Part shown: positions 44,197-52,956 of the stretch, piece after piece | Position numbering within the stretch: the stretch's first letter is position 1 | Layout of the letters: every line of letters starts with the position of its first letter | Assembly: GCF_014712225.1 (NCBI RefSeq) | Contig: NZ_JACXBW010000018.1 | Span: 1-64,000, forward strand | Direction of reading: 5' to 3' | Source of the DNA: Pseudarthrobacter sulfonivorans | GTDB taxonomy: Bacteria > Actinomycetota > Actinomycetes > Actinomycetales > Micrococcaceae | DNA length: 64,000 nt | Made by a program: the position numbers and the translations under genes | The notes under the pieces: generated by a model | What the model was told of the DNA's origin: nothing | Databases searched by the model: none | Seen by the model: the letters and a program-made list of their open reading frames with translations, nothing else

Positions 44197-44538
44197 ATGA
44201 AGAAGTTTGCTGTTCTTTACGTCGCACCGCAGTCAGCCCAGGCCCAGATGGCGGAGAGCTCGCCGGAGGCCGCGCAGGAAGGCATGAAGGCCTGGATGTC
44301 GTGGGCGGACCGCGCGGGCAGCGGGATTGTGGACATGGGAAGCCCGCTGGGTGAAGGCCGCGAAATCACGGCCACGGGCACCGCGGAGATCAGCAGCGCC
44401 AGCCATGTTGGCGGGTACGGCATCCTGCAGGCCGAGGACCTCGCCGGCGCCCAGGCACTCCTCGACGGGCACCCGCACCTCATGATGCCCGGCGCCAGCA
44501 TCCAGGTCTACGAATTCCTGGACCTGCCGGGGATGTAG
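44197..44538 (+). CDS. YCII-related domain protein
   Basis: A 113-residue single-domain protein. KKFAVLYVAPQSA at the start, and GYGILQAEDLAGAQALLDGH followed by PHLMMPGASIQVYEFLDL at the end, match the YCII/DGPF-like ferredoxin fold. The family is small and mostly uncharacterised. CGGAGG lies before ATG 44197, which fixes the start. TAGGAT at 44137-44142 may be the -10 element. It converges on the following lipoprotein gene with a 3-bp gap. Confidence 0.8.
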   Translation: MKKFAVLYVAPQSAQAQMAESSPEAAQEGMKAWMSWADRAGSGIVDMGSPLGEGREITATGTAEISSASHVGGYGILQAEDLAGAQALLDGHPHLMMPGASIQVYEFLDLPGM

Positions 44539-44541
44539 GAA

Positions 44542-45201
44542 TTAGCCTGCCGCGGGTTTCGTCTCGATGTAGTTGATCACCAGGAACTCCCCCGCGGGGA
44601 CCAGCTCCACATACCAGCGGGTGGGCTTGTCCAGGTCCTCCCAGCTGCCCCGGCCGGCGACGACAGGCCGGTAGACGGCGTCGAACTTCAGGAACGTCCC
44701 GCTGTCCGTGGCGCTCGAATCGATCTCCTGCAGCAGTTCAAACTTCCCGCGTCCGCTGCTCTCCGGCACCGCAGCGCGGACGGCTGCCAGGTTCTGCTGG
44801 TTCATCGTCTTTACGGAGCCAAAGTATTCCTGCCAGGCCACGTCGCTGTGCGAGGTGAACAGGGTGCTCGAGTAGGCCTCCGCGTTCCGGGCTGCCAGCC
44901 GCTCAACGCAGTTTTCGGGGACCGCCTTGCCGGGGCTCCACCCGGCGACCAGCTCGGAACCGGCATTGAACCAGCCGCTGTAGGCGTTCAGGACGCTGCC
45001 GATCGTCTCCCGCGGAGTGCCGATCGGGATCCGGACCGGCGTCAGGTCATTCTGGCCCACAAAGGGGCACTCCGGCGGCAGTGCCGACACAGGAGTGGCT
45101 GGTGCGATGTCCGGCAGCGGCGTTGGTGACGGGAACAGGCTGCAGCCGGTCAGGCCGGCCAGCAGCGCCAGTGCGGCAGCCGCCGTCGTAATTTTCTTCA
45201 T
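44542..45201 (-). CDS. Predicted lipoprotein, unknown function
   Basis: A 219-residue predicted lipoprotein: MKKITTAAAALALLAGLTGC signal with lipidated Cys20, a short Pro-rich linker and an extracytoplasmic domain (YSGWFNAGSELVAGWSPG ... KFDAVYRPVVAGRGSWEDL). No known motif. GGGGGAGAAC before the second in-frame ATG selects 45201. It is followed on the upstream side by a repeat-bearing intergenic stretch. Confidence 0.72.
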   Translation of the reverse strand: MKKITTAAAALALLAGLTGCSLFPSPTPLPDIAPATPVSALPPECPFVGQNDLTPVRIPIGTPRETIGSVLNAYSGWFNAGSELVAGWSPGKAVPENCVERLAARNAEAYSSTLFTSHSDVAWQEYFGSVKTMNQQNLAAVRAAVPESSGRGKFELLQEIDSSATDSGTFLKFDAVYRPVVAGRGSWEDLDKPTRWYVELVPAGEFLVINYIETKPAAG

Positions 45202-45268
45202 GTTCTCCCCCAATAGCGCCGCCGCGTCCGGACGACGCTGACCAGCCTACCCGCGCCGGGGGCGCAGG

Positions 45269-45314
45269 AAGTGAGAGAGCGTCGGCCCAAAACCCGCGTT
45301 AAGTGAGAGAGCGT
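45269..45314. repeat. Direct repeat of AAGTGAGAGAGCGT between genes
   Basis: AAGTGAGAGAGCGT occurs at 45269-45282 and 45301-45314, each followed by (C/T)GG, with GCCCAAAACCCGCGTT between. It lies just downstream of modC. It looks like a dispersed intergenic element of this genome; only this pair is visible in the window. Confidence 0.75.
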
Positions 45315-45321
45315 TGGTGGG

Positions 45322-46386
45322 TTAGCTGGGGTAGATGGCCACGGCGCCGGCCTTGATCACGAAGTACACCCGCGTGCCCGTCACGAGCCCCAGATCGGCG
45401 GCGGCGGCCGGGGTGATGTCGGCGCTCAGCCGCCCGCTTTCGCCCGCACGGACGCGGATTTGGTCGCCGTGCGGCTCCAGGTCCGTGATGGTGACAGGGA
45501 AAGCATTGCGCGGGCTGCCGTGCGCCTCGGACAGGAACACGGAAACGGCCGACGGCGGGAAGACAGCCACGCCGGGCTGTCCGGCGGCCAGCGGGCCGGG
45601 GAGGTCGTGGTGCTGTCCGTAGAGGTTCAGCCCGCCGGACCGAAGACCATGTTCAGTGATGTCGCCGGCCAGGAAGTTGAGCCCGGCGAGCCCGGCGGCG
45701 AAGCGGCTGCGCGGCCGCTGCAGGACCTCGCGGGCGGGGCCGTCCTCGCTGATCCGGCCGTTTTCCAGGATCACCACGCGGTCCGCGAGCATCAGGGCAT
45801 CGAGGACGTCGTGCGTGATGATGATGGCGCGGCGGCCGGCCAGCACGCGTTTGAGCAGGCGGCGGAGCAGCGGCGCGGCATGGATGTCCAGGGCTGCCAT
45901 CGGCTCGTCGAGGAGGAGCAGTCCGGGGTCAGCCGCGAGCGCCCGGGCCACCGCCACCCGCTGGGCCTGGCCGCCGGACAGCTCCGCGGGACGCCTGGCC
46001 CGCAGTTCCGTCGCCTCGACCTCCGCCAGCCAATGCTCTGCGGACTTCCTTGCTGCTGCGTTCGAGGCGCCGGCGCTCCGGGGCCCGAACGCGACGTTGT
46101 CCAGCACACTCAGGTGCGGGAAAAGCAGCGGTTCCTGCGCCAGGAGGGCGGTGCCGCGATGATGCGGTGCGGTCCATGAGCCACGCCCGGCAGTGAGATC
46201 AAAGAGCGTCCTGCCGTCCAGTTCGGCCGTGCCCGAGTCCGGGTGCAGGAGGCCCGCGATGACGTTGAGCAGCGTGGATTTACCCGCACCGTTGGGGCCC
46301 ATCACGGCCACGGTTTCGGCCGGTCCGACGCTGAGGGACAAGTCGAAACCCCGCTGATCCACGGCGGCCCGGACCACAAACGTCAC
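45322..46386 (-). CDS. modC: Molybdate ABC transporter ATP-binding protein ModC
   Basis: A 354-residue ABC ATPase. Walker [13 protein letters not shown], signature [15 protein letters not shown] and Walker [13 protein letters not shown] are intact. The C-terminal part (residues about 235-354) is a TOBE/Mop domain that binds molybdate and can inhibit transport. It energises uptake of molybdate (or tungstate) through ModB. It overlaps modB by ATGA (46383-46386). Confidence 0.93.
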   Translation of the reverse strand: MTFVVRAAVDQRGFDLSLSVGPAETVAVMGPNGAGKSTLLNVIAGLLHPDSGTAELDGRTLFDLTAGRGSWTAPHHRGTALLAQEPLLFPHLSVLDNVAFGPRSAGASNAAARKSAEHWLAEVEATELRARRPAELSGGQAQRVAVARALAADPGLLLLDEPMAALDIHAAPLLRRLLKRVLAGRRAIIITHDVLDALMLADRVVILENGRISEDGPAREVLQRPRSRFAAGLAGLNFLAGDITEHGLRSGGLNLYGQHHDLPGPLAAGQPGVAVFPPSAVSVFLSEAHGSPRNAFPVTITDLEPHGDQIRVRAGESGRLSADITPAAAADLGLVTGTRVYFVIKAGAVAIYPS

Positions 46387-47237
46387 CGGACTGCACCGCT
46401 CGCGGCGGGCGCCGTCGTCGTCCTCTCCACGGTGGCCGGCCTGCCCGCGCGGGGACTCCGGTAGGCGAGCGCCACCACGGCGACGGCAACGGCCACCAGG
46501 ACCAGGGAAAGTGCGACGGCGGCGTCCGCATCCGTTTCGCGCTGCAGGTAGATTTCCAGCGGCAACGTCCGGGTCACGCCCTGCAGGCTGCCCGCAAACG
46601 TGAGGGTGGCGCCGAATTCGCCGAGGCTGCGCGCGAAGGAGAGGACGGCGCCCGACGCGAGGCCCGGCAGCACCAGCGGGAGCGTCACCCGGCGCAGCAC
46701 GGTGCTGGGGCTGGCGCCGAGGGTGGCCGCCACTGCTTCGTATCTGGGCCCGGCGATGCGCAGGGCGCCCTCAAGGCTGACCACCAGGAACGGCAGGGCA
46801 ACAAAGGTCTGGGCCAGTACCACGGCGGTGGTGGAGAACGCGATCTGCAGGCCTGCCACCTCCAGCGTCCTGCCCAGCAGGCCCTGCCGGCCGAATGTGT
46901 ACAGCAGCGCAATGCCGCCCACCACCGGCGGCAGCACCAGCGGCAGGAGGACCAGCGAGCGAAGGACACGCTGGCCGGGGAAACTGCCGCGGGCGAGGAC
47001 CAGGGCGAGCGGCACCCCCAGGATGATGCAGAGGACAGTGCTCGCCGCCGAGGTGCGCAGGCTCAGTCCCAGGGCTGTCAGCGAGGATTCGGACGTGACC
47101 AGCGGGATGAAGTTGGCCCAGTTGACCTTGGCCACCATGGCTGCCAGTGGGAGCACCACGAGCAGCGCCCCGGCGGCGGCCACGGCGTAGACCCAGGCAG
47201 GAATGCCGGTGTAGGTGGCGGCTTTGCGGGCGGTCAC
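46383..47237 (-). CDS. modB: Molybdate ABC transporter permease ModB
   Basis: A 284-residue membrane permease with about six helices and the coupling motif [27 protein letters not shown] (EAA loop). [15 protein letters not shown] near the C-terminal third is characteristic of ModB/WtpB permeases. It sits 8 bp after modA and overlaps modC, so all three form one operon. The C-terminal tail after the last helix is Thr/Ala-rich and variable. Confidence 0.93.
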   Translation of the reverse strand: MTARKAATYTGIPAWVYAVAAAGALLVVLPLAAMVAKVNWANFIPLVTSESSLTALGLSLRTSAASTVLCIILGVPLALVLARGSFPGQRVLRSLVLLPLVLPPVVGGIALLYTFGRQGLLGRTLEVAGLQIAFSTTAVVLAQTFVALPFLVVSLEGALRIAGPRYEAVAATLGASPSTVLRRVTLPLVLPGLASGAVLSFARSLGEFGATLTFAGSLQGVTRTLPLEIYLQRETDADAAVALSLVLVAVAVAVVALAYRSPRAGRPATVERTTTAPAASGAVR

Positions 47238-47245
47238 GGGTCCAG

Positions 47246-48049
47246 CTACGGTTTGCCGAAGCCGGCGGCGGCCAGCGCAGCCTGGCCTTCAGGGCCCCGG
47301 ACGAAGTCCACAAACGCGACCGCCGTAGCTTTGTTCCGGGCACCCTTCACGGCGGCGATGGGATAGGTGTTGATGGCCGTGGCTGCCTCGGGGAACGTGA
47401 CCTCTTCCACCTTGGTGCCCGCGTTCCTGGCGTCAGTGACATAGACCAGCCCCGCGTCGGCCTCCCCCGAGATGACCTTGCCCAGGACGTCGGTGACCGA
47501 GGACTCTTCGCTGACGGGACTGAGCCTGGTGCCGGTTTCCTGCTCGATGGCTTGGGCGGCAGCACCGCAGGGCACCTGGCTGGCGCAGGCCACCACCTTG
47601 ATGTCGGACCGGGCGAGGTCGCTGAAGCCGGTGATGCGGGCCGGGTTCCCGGGCGGGACCACGATGGTCAGCGTATTCGTGGCGAAGTTGCCGGGTTCGC
47701 CGGCCACCAGGTTTTCGCCCTCGAGCTTGTCCATGTTCCGGGTGTCCGCGGAGGCGAAGACGTCGGCCGGCGCGCCCTGGGTGATTTGCGTGACCAGGTC
47801 CGCCGAGCCGGCGAAGCTGAGGGTGACGTCTGTGCCCGGGTTGGCCGCCTCGAACTTTCCTGCGATGTCCGTGAAGGCCGTCTTGAGCGAGGCTGCGGCG
47901 AAAACGGTGACGCTGCCCGCCGCGCCGGACGCGCCGCCGTCGACCGCGGTTCCCTGCTTCGCCGCCCCACCGTCAGCCGCCGGCGAACAGCCGGCGAGCG
48001 CCAACGCCAGCGCCAGGACCACGAGAACCCCGGCGAATGCGCGCCTCAT
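47246..48049 (-). CDS. modA: Molybdate-binding lipoprotein ModA
   Basis: A 267-residue substrate-binding lipoprotein: signal peptide with lipobox LALAGC, then the ModA fold ([51 protein letters not shown]). The Ser residues that coordinate the oxyanion lie in AAASL and FAGSAD. ATG 48049 gives a canonical signal peptide and overlaps the regulator gene by 4 nt; a longer frame upstream lies inside that gene. Confidence 0.94.
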   Translation of the reverse strand: MRRAFAGVLVVLALALALAGCSPAADGGAAKQGTAVDGGASGAAGSVTVFAAASLKTAFTDIAGKFEAANPGTDVTLSFAGSADLVTQITQGAPADVFASADTRNMDKLEGENLVAGEPGNFATNTLTIVVPPGNPARITGFSDLARSDIKVVACASQVPCGAAAQAIEQETGTRLSPVSEESSVTDVLGKVISGEADAGLVYVTDARNAGTKVEEVTFPEAATAINTYPIAAVKGARNKATAVAFVDFVRGPEGQAALAAAGFGKP

Positions 48050-48456
48050 GCGGAACCCTTGCCGTGCGGCGTTTCGATGATGACGGTGGTGGCCTTGACC
48101 ACGGCGGTGGCCACGGAGCCGAGTTCCAGGCCTAGATCGCGGACGGCTTCGCTGCTCATCAGCGAGACCACCCGGAACGGGCCGCACTGAAGCTCCACCT
48201 GCGCCATCACCTTGTCCGCGGTGACGCCCGTGACCAGGCCGACGAACCGGTTGCGCGCAGAGCTGCCGCTCCGGTGCGGATCATCCGGAAGCTGGGCGAG
48301 TTTCTGCGCGTGCCGGGCCAGTTCCAGCCCGTCCACTGCCAGCCTGCCGGCGTCGTCCTTTAGGGCGGTGAGGGTGCCGTTGTCCGTCCAGCGCCTGATG
48401 GTGTCATCACTGACGCCGAGGAACCGGGCTGCTTCGGAGACGCGAATAGTGGGCAT
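48046..48456 (-). CDS. HTH-Mop molybdate-responsive regulator
   Basis: A 136-residue protein with an excisionase/MerR-like HTH (residues 3-53; RVSEAARFLGVSDDTIRRW) joined to a Mop/TOBE molybdate-binding domain (residues about 68-132; SARNRFVGLVTGVTADKVMAQVEL). It plays the role of ModE in actinobacteria, sensing molybdate and controlling the transporter. As first gene of the operon it is coupled to modA by ATGA. Two perfect palindromes flank its -10 element and start codon, suggesting autoregulation; TATTAT 6 nt upstream of the ATG implies a leaderless mRNA. Confidence 0.9.
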   Translation of the reverse strand: MPTIRVSEAARFLGVSDDTIRRWTDNGTLTALKDDAGRLAVDGLELARHAQKLAQLPDDPHRSGSSARNRFVGLVTGVTADKVMAQVELQCGPFRVVSLMSSEAVRDLGLELGSVATAVVKATTVIIETPHGKGSA

Positions 48457-48482
48457 TTGCCCATAATAGTCCGCATTTGCGG
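48450..48482 (-). promoter_or_regulatory. Paired palindromic operators and leaderless promoter of the mod operon
   Basis: TGGGCATTTGCCCA (48450-48463) and CCGCATTTGCGG (48471-48482) are perfect palindromes sharing the core GCATTTGC, with centres exactly 20 bp apart. The -10 TATTAT (minus strand, 48463-48468) lies between them, 6 nt from the ATG, which itself lies in the first palindrome. Probably binding sites of the HTH-Mop regulator. Confidence 0.7.
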
Positions 48483-48491
48483 TTCCGGAGC

Positions 48492-50027
48492 CTATTTAAG
48501 GCTTTCCGGCAGGTGTTCCGGTCCGGGCGGGAGGTTGGCGGTGGCGGGTCCGTGGATGACGGTGCCGTCGGCGGCGAACCGGGAACCGTGGCAGGGGCAG
48601 TCCCACGTGGTTTCTGCGGCGTTGAACTCGACGGTGCAGCCCAAATGCGTGCAGATGGCAGAGAGGGAGTGGACGCGCCCGTCGGCGTCCTTGAACACGG
48701 CAGTGCTCTCGCCGGCGACGTCGATGACGGTTCCTTCGCCGGGGGTCAGCGTGACGTGGCCTGGCTGCGGGCTGGTCTTGCCGGGCAGGCCCGGGGCCCG
48801 GCTCTCCTCTGCCAACCCGCCGGCATTGGCTGCCGGGGTGGTTCGGTTGCTGTTGAACACCGCGGCCCAGGGGTTCTCCCGGCCGCTGATGATGTCTGTG
48901 AGGATGAGGGCGGCAGCTGTTCCATTGGTCAGGCCCCACTTGCGCAGCCCGGTGATGACGTACAGGTGCCTGGCGTCCGCGGACATGAGTCCAACGTAGG
49001 GCAGCCCGTCCGCCGGCAAATTGTCCTGGGTTGACCAGCGGTGGGTGACCTCACGGACACCGAGCCTGTCACGGGCGAAGGCGGCCAGCCTGCGGTACCG
49101 CCCGGCGCTATCACCGGCCTCGGACGCGGGATGGCCTTCCCCACCGGTCAGCACATAAGTCTGGCCCTCGATGCTGACCGTCAGGATGGAACGCATCGGT
49201 TCGTCGACGCTGATGAACGTGGCACCAAGCGGCGGAGTGTCCACGCGTCCGGCCACGATGTACGAACGATGCGCCTGGCACCGGGCGTCGAAACTGCCCT
49301 CGTCGGCGAACGGCACGTTCGTGGCGACGATGATGTCACGGGCCCGGACCGTGCCGCCCTCGGCGTCCACTTCGCCTGGGGTGCCGTCGTGGACCCGCAG
49401 CGCCCGGGTCTGTTCGAAGACGCAGCTGCCATCCCCGTGGACCGCACGCGCCAGGCCCTGAAGGTACTTCACCGCATGGAACTGAGCCTGCCCGTCGAAC
49501 CGGACCGCGCCCTTGACCGGGAACGGCAGCGGCACCTCCGCGGTGAAAGTCGCGGGCAGGCCGAGGCTCGCGGCGAGGTCCGCTTCGGCGCGGACTTGTT
49601 CGAGGGTTTCGTCGGATTCGGCATAGGTGTGGTTGGCGACGAGGCGGAAGTCGCAATCGACGCTCTCCGCAGCCACCACACGCTGTATGTGTTCGATCGC
49701 GCCCTGGTTGGCCTGGCCGTAGATGCGCGCGGTGTCCGTGCCGTGGTTGCGGGCGAGTTCGGTGTAGGCAAGCCGGTGGAGCGAGGTGACCTTGCCGGTG
49801 GTGTGGCCCGTGACGCCGGTTCCAACCCGTGCCGCCTCGATGACCGCGACAGTGTGCCCGGCTCGTTTGAGGGCCAACGCGGCTGTCAGTCCGGCGACGC
49901 CAGCTCCGATGACGGCCACGTCCGCCTCGATATCCCGGTCCAGCGCCGGATAGCCGGTCTCCCCGGCGGAGGCGAGCCAGAGGGACTCGGGTTCACCTTG
50001 TAGCGGGCCACCGCCTGATATCTCCAT
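48492..50027 (-). CDS. FAD-dependent oxidoreductase with C-terminal Rieske 2Fe-2S domain
   Basis: A 511-residue fusion. The N-terminal 400 or so residues are a DAO-type FAD domain (VAVIGAGVAGLTAALALKRA near residue 36; GTGVTGHTTGKVTSLHRLAY). The C-terminal Rieske domain has ligands Cys459/His461 (CTHLGC) and Cys477/His480 (CPCH), with Cys464 and Cys479 placed to form the usual disulfide. Such fusions are common in actinobacteria and Bacillus, but their substrates are mostly unknown. GGGAGG fixes ATG 50027. It is divergent from the BBE-type flavoprotein gene. Confidence 0.9.
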   Translation of the reverse strand: MEISGGGPLQGEPESLWLASAGETGYPALDRDIEADVAVIGAGVAGLTAALALKRAGHTVAVIEAARVGTGVTGHTTGKVTSLHRLAYTELARNHGTDTARIYGQANQGAIEHIQRVVAAESVDCDFRLVANHTYAESDETLEQVRAEADLAASLGLPATFTAEVPLPFPVKGAVRFDGQAQFHAVKYLQGLARAVHGDGSCVFEQTRALRVHDGTPGEVDAEGGTVRARDIIVATNVPFADEGSFDARCQAHRSYIVAGRVDTPPLGATFISVDEPMRSILTVSIEGQTYVLTGGEGHPASEAGDSAGRYRRLAAFARDRLGVREVTHRWSTQDNLPADGLPYVGLMSADARHLYVITGLRKWGLTNGTAAALILTDIISGRENPWAAVFNSNRTTPAANAGGLAEESRAPGLPGKTSPQPGHVTLTPGEGTVIDVAGESTAVFKDADGRVHSLSAICTHLGCTVEFNAAETTWDCPCHGSRFAADGTVIHGPATANLPPGPEHLPESLK

Positions 50028-50171
50028 CGAAACCTCCCATGACCCGGACGGATGGCAGTTCCTGCTGATCATCCGCCTTCCTCGGTGGAATATCAACGGT
50101 CCCCGGCGCCCTCCCCGCCGACAGTATTCGCAGGTCAGCGGCCGACTGTGGAACATCCCGCCCCAGCGTCC

Positions 50172-50177
50172 TACGCT
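50172..50177 (+). promoter_or_regulatory. -10 hexamer upstream of the BBE-type flavoprotein gene
   Basis: TACGCT with TGGAAC 17 bp upstream (50149-50154) is a plausible promoter for the gene starting at 50218. Confidence 0.4.
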
Positions 50178-50217
50178 ATGGGGAGGGGAGAGGCCGCGGT
50201 CACTGAGGAGCGCGGTG

Positions 50218-51552
50218 ATGAAGTGGATCAAGCCTGACAGCCCCGATTTTGACCAGGCCCGCAAGGTCTTCAATGCCATGATTGACAGGCGCCCGGCCGT
50301 CATTGCCCAGTGTTCAAATGATGCCGAGGTTGCCGAGGCCCTCCGCTACGGACGCGAGAATTCCCTGGCCATTGCCGTCCGGGCCGGCGGCCACTCAGTG
50401 GCCGGCATGTCCACGAACGACGGCGGCCTGGTGGTCGATGTCCGGCCCATGAAGACGATCGACGTGGATCCGGAATCCGGCATTGTCACGGTCGGCGCAG
50501 GCGTGACCTGGGGCGAGTTCGACCACGCCGCCCAGGAGCACGCACTGGCCGTGACCGGCGGACGCGCCTCCACCACCGGCGTCGCGGGCTTCACCCTCGG
50601 CGGCGGATCCGGGTGGCTGGAGCGCTCGTTCGGGTTCGCCTGCGACAGCCTCGTTTCGGTGAACCTGGTAACAGCCGACGGCGATCGGGTCACCGCGAGT
50701 GCCACGGAAAACCCCGAGCTCTTCTGGGCCTTGCACGGCGGCGGCGGGAACTTCGGCGTGGCCACGTCCTTTACGTTCCAGGCACACCGGCTCGGGCCCG
50801 TGGTGCAGGCCGGGATCTGGCTGTGGCCCGGCGAGGAGGCCACAGCTGTCACGCGGGCCTTCCGGGACCTGGCCCTCGCGGCCCCCGACGGCGCCGGCCT
50901 GGCACTGCTCTACCTGACCGCGCCGCCGGAGCCGTTTGTGCCCGAGCACCTCGTGGGGAAGATGGTCGTGGCCATCGGCTATGTTTACGCCGGCGACACC
51001 GAGGAGGGCTCCGAGCACGCCCGGCCCTTCCGCGAACTCGGGCCCGCCGTAGACCTGGTGGGCGACACTCCGTACGCCGAGTTCAACGGCTCCCTGGACG
51101 ATCCGCCTGACCACTACAACTACTGGAGCGCGGACCATCATGACGAACTGCCTGACGACGCCCTGGACCTGTTTGTGGACTCGGCCCGGAACCTCCCCGA
51201 TGCCACATCCCAGCTGCTGGTCGCCCGCTGGGGCGGCGCCGTCGGCGGTAATGCGGGCGCGGCCACACCGCTGGTCAACCGCAACGCTGCCTGGGTGAGC
51301 CACCCGTACGGGATTTCCCCCACGCCCGAGGAGGGCCAGCGGGCCAAGACCTGGGTGAAGGACTTCCGCGGGAGGATCGCGCCGTACGCCACCGGCGGGG
51401 TGTGGCTGAACTTCATCGGCAACGAGGGGCAGGACCGCATCCGTGCCGCGTTCGGCGACGCGAACTATGCGCGGCTGGCCAGGGTCAAAGGGGACTTCGA
51501 TCCGCAGAACGTGTTCCGGGGCAACCAGAACATCCTGCCGGCGGATTCCTGA
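50218..51552 (+). CDS. FAD-linked oxidase, berberine-bridge-enzyme type
   Basis: A 444-residue PCMH-family flavoprotein. RAGGHSVAGMSTNDGGLVVD carries the histidine that normally holds FAD covalently, GGGSGWLERSFGFACDSLV is the second FAD segment, and the C-terminal BBE motif is GDANYARLARVKGDFDPQNVFRGNQNI. Enzymes of this type oxidise sugars, alkaloids or tetrapyrrole-like compounds; the substrate is unknown. The second covalent Cys of bicovalent members appears absent. GAGGAG lies 7 nt before ATG 50218. Confidence 0.88.
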   Translation: MKWIKPDSPDFDQARKVFNAMIDRRPAVIAQCSNDAEVAEALRYGRENSLAIAVRAGGHSVAGMSTNDGGLVVDVRPMKTIDVDPESGIVTVGAGVTWGEFDHAAQEHALAVTGGRASTTGVAGFTLGGGSGWLERSFGFACDSLVSVNLVTADGDRVTASATENPELFWALHGGGGNFGVATSFTFQAHRLGPVVQAGIWLWPGEEATAVTRAFRDLALAAPDGAGLALLYLTAPPEPFVPEHLVGKMVVAIGYVYAGDTEEGSEHARPFRELGPAVDLVGDTPYAEFNGSLDDPPDHYNYWSADHHDELPDDALDLFVDSARNLPDATSQLLVARWGGAVGGNAGAATPLVNRNAAWVSHPYGISPTPEEGQRAKTWVKDFRGRIAPYATGGVWLNFIGNEGQDRIRAAFGDANYARLARVKGDFDPQNVFRGNQNILPADS

Positions 51553-51585
51553 GTTCAGGCTCCGGGCGGCCTGTGCGTTCCGGAA

Positions 51586-51591
51586 TAGACT
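51586..51591 (+). promoter_or_regulatory. -10 hexamer, leaderless arrangement
   Basis: TAGACT ends 6 nt before ATG 51598. Confidence 0.55.
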
Positions 51592-51597
51592 CTTCCC

Positions 51598-52467
51598 ATG
51601 GCGATTTACCTGGATCCGCCCCTGTGGCCTGCCCACGACACGCACTTTTCACACCTGGTCTCCGACACGTCGCTGGCGGAACTCCACGCCTTTGCGGCCG
51701 CGGCCGGCATCCCGGACCGGGCGTTCGACGGCGACCACTACGACGTCCCGGAGCGCCGGTTTGATGACCTCGTGGCCGCCGGCGCCATCCCGGTGGAAGC
51801 CCGGATATTGGTCCGTAAGCTCATCGCCAGCGGGCTGCGCATCCCTGCCCGGCAGCGCAGCAAATCCCTGAAAGTGCCGCTCCTGAACCGCTGGGAAAGC
51901 ATCATGCCCGGCCACGACGCCCTCTTCCTGGACCTCCTGGACCGGTGGGGCGAGGAGCACCGGAAGTACCACGGCCGCACCCACCTCTTGGCCGTGCTCG
52001 AGGCCTTGGACATGCTCACTGATCCCGCCGAGCCGCCGCGGACCGTGCTGCTGGCGGCCTGGTTCCACGACGCCGTGTACCGCGGGGTCGCAGGCCAGGA
52101 TGAGGAGCAGTCCGCCCAGCTCGCAGAGGACCGGCTGGCTGAGGCGGGGCTTCCGCCTGCCGAGGTCGAGGAGGTGGCGCGGCTGGTCATGCTGACGTCG
52201 GACCACCGCCCGGAACCAGGGGACGACGACGGCGCCCTCCTCTGCGACGCGGACCTCTCGGTCCTCGGCGGCGAACCTGGGCCCTACGCCAGGTACGTGG
52301 CTGCCGTCCGCGAAGACTACGCGCACATCGGGGACGCCGATTTCGCAGCCGGACGCGCCGCCGTCGTACGCCAATTACTGGAACTGGACCCGCTCTTCCA
52401 CAGCGCGCGGGCCCGGGAGCTGTGGCTCGACGCTGCCCGCCGGAACCTGCAGGGCGAGCTCGCCTGA
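51598..52467 (+). CDS. DUF4031 domain fused to an HD phosphohydrolase-like domain
   Basis: A 289-residue two-domain protein. Residues 1-85 match DUF4031 (AIYLDPPLWPAHDTHFSHLVSD ... FDGDHYDVPERRFDDLV). Residues about 95-280 look like a predicted metal-dependent HD-type hydrolase: His129 (HGRTHL), His157-Asp158 (WFHDAVY) and Asp217/219 (CDADLSVLGG). The two domains are usually separate proteins. HD enzymes hydrolyse nucleotides or phosphate esters; no substrate can be given. The -10 TAGACT lies 6 nt upstream, so translation is probably leaderless. Confidence 0.82.
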   Translation: MAIYLDPPLWPAHDTHFSHLVSDTSLAELHAFAAAAGIPDRAFDGDHYDVPERRFDDLVAAGAIPVEARILVRKLIASGLRIPARQRSKSLKVPLLNRWESIMPGHDALFLDLLDRWGEEHRKYHGRTHLLAVLEALDMLTDPAEPPRTVLLAAWFHDAVYRGVAGQDEEQSAQLAEDRLAEAGLPPAEVEEVARLVMLTSDHRPEPGDDDGALLCDADLSVLGGEPGPYARYVAAVREDYAHIGDADFAAGRAAVVRQLLELDPLFHSARARELWLDAARRNLQGELA

Positions 52468-52505
52468 CCCTTTACGGCCGCATCGGCCGATGCAAGACTG
52501 CACGG

Positions 52506-52928
52506 ATGAACCTGCGCATCCAAGCTGTCAGCATCGATTCGACCGACCCCAAGGTGCCCGCCGATTTCTGGGAGAAAGCCTTGGGGTGGCGGCGGACGTA
52601 CGAGGCGGCGGACGAGATTGTGCTGGAGCCGCCCGCTGGCAGCCCGGCCGACGGTGTCAGCCCGGACCTGCTGTTCCTGAAGGTTCCCGAGCGGAAAGAG
52701 CTCAAGAACAGGCTGCACCTGGATCTGCGGCCAGGCGATCAGGCCGCTGAAGTCCAGCGGCTGGAGGCCTTGGGTGCCACCCGGGCAGACGTTGGCCAGA
52801 GGCCCGAGGTGACCTGGGTGGTCATGGCTGATCCTGACGGCAACGAGTTCTGTGTGTTGCGTGCGCTGAAGTCCGAGGAGCTGGAAGCGCAGGGGCTGGT
52901 GCCCGGAGTGGAGGGGCCCGGCGCCTGA
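52506..52928 (+). CDS. VOC/glyoxalase-like domain protein
   Basis: A 140-residue single VOC domain: QAVSIDSTDPKVPADFWEKALGW at the start, RLHLDLRPGD in the middle and VMADPDGNEFCVLRA at the end. This matches the glyoxalase-like group found in many actinobacteria, function unknown. AAGACT ends 6 nt before ATG 52506 and could be its -10, which would again give a leaderless mRNA. It is separated from the convergent yccF-like gene by 18 bp with a hairpin. Confidence 0.8.
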   Translation: MNLRIQAVSIDSTDPKVPADFWEKALGWRRTYEAADEIVLEPPAGSPADGVSPDLLFLKVPERKELKNRLHLDLRPGDQAAEVQRLEALGATRADVGQRPEVTWVVMADPDGNEFCVLRALKSEELEAQGLVPGVEGPGA

Positions 52929-52931
52929 CCG

Positions 52932-52956
52932 CCGCCGGCTGAATGGCTACCGGCGG
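52932..52956. terminator. Hairpin between convergent genes
   Basis: CCGCCGG (52932-52938) pairs with CCGGCGG (52950-52956). It overlaps the last codons of the minus-strand YccF gene. The stem is short, with no T-tract. Confidence 0.4.
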
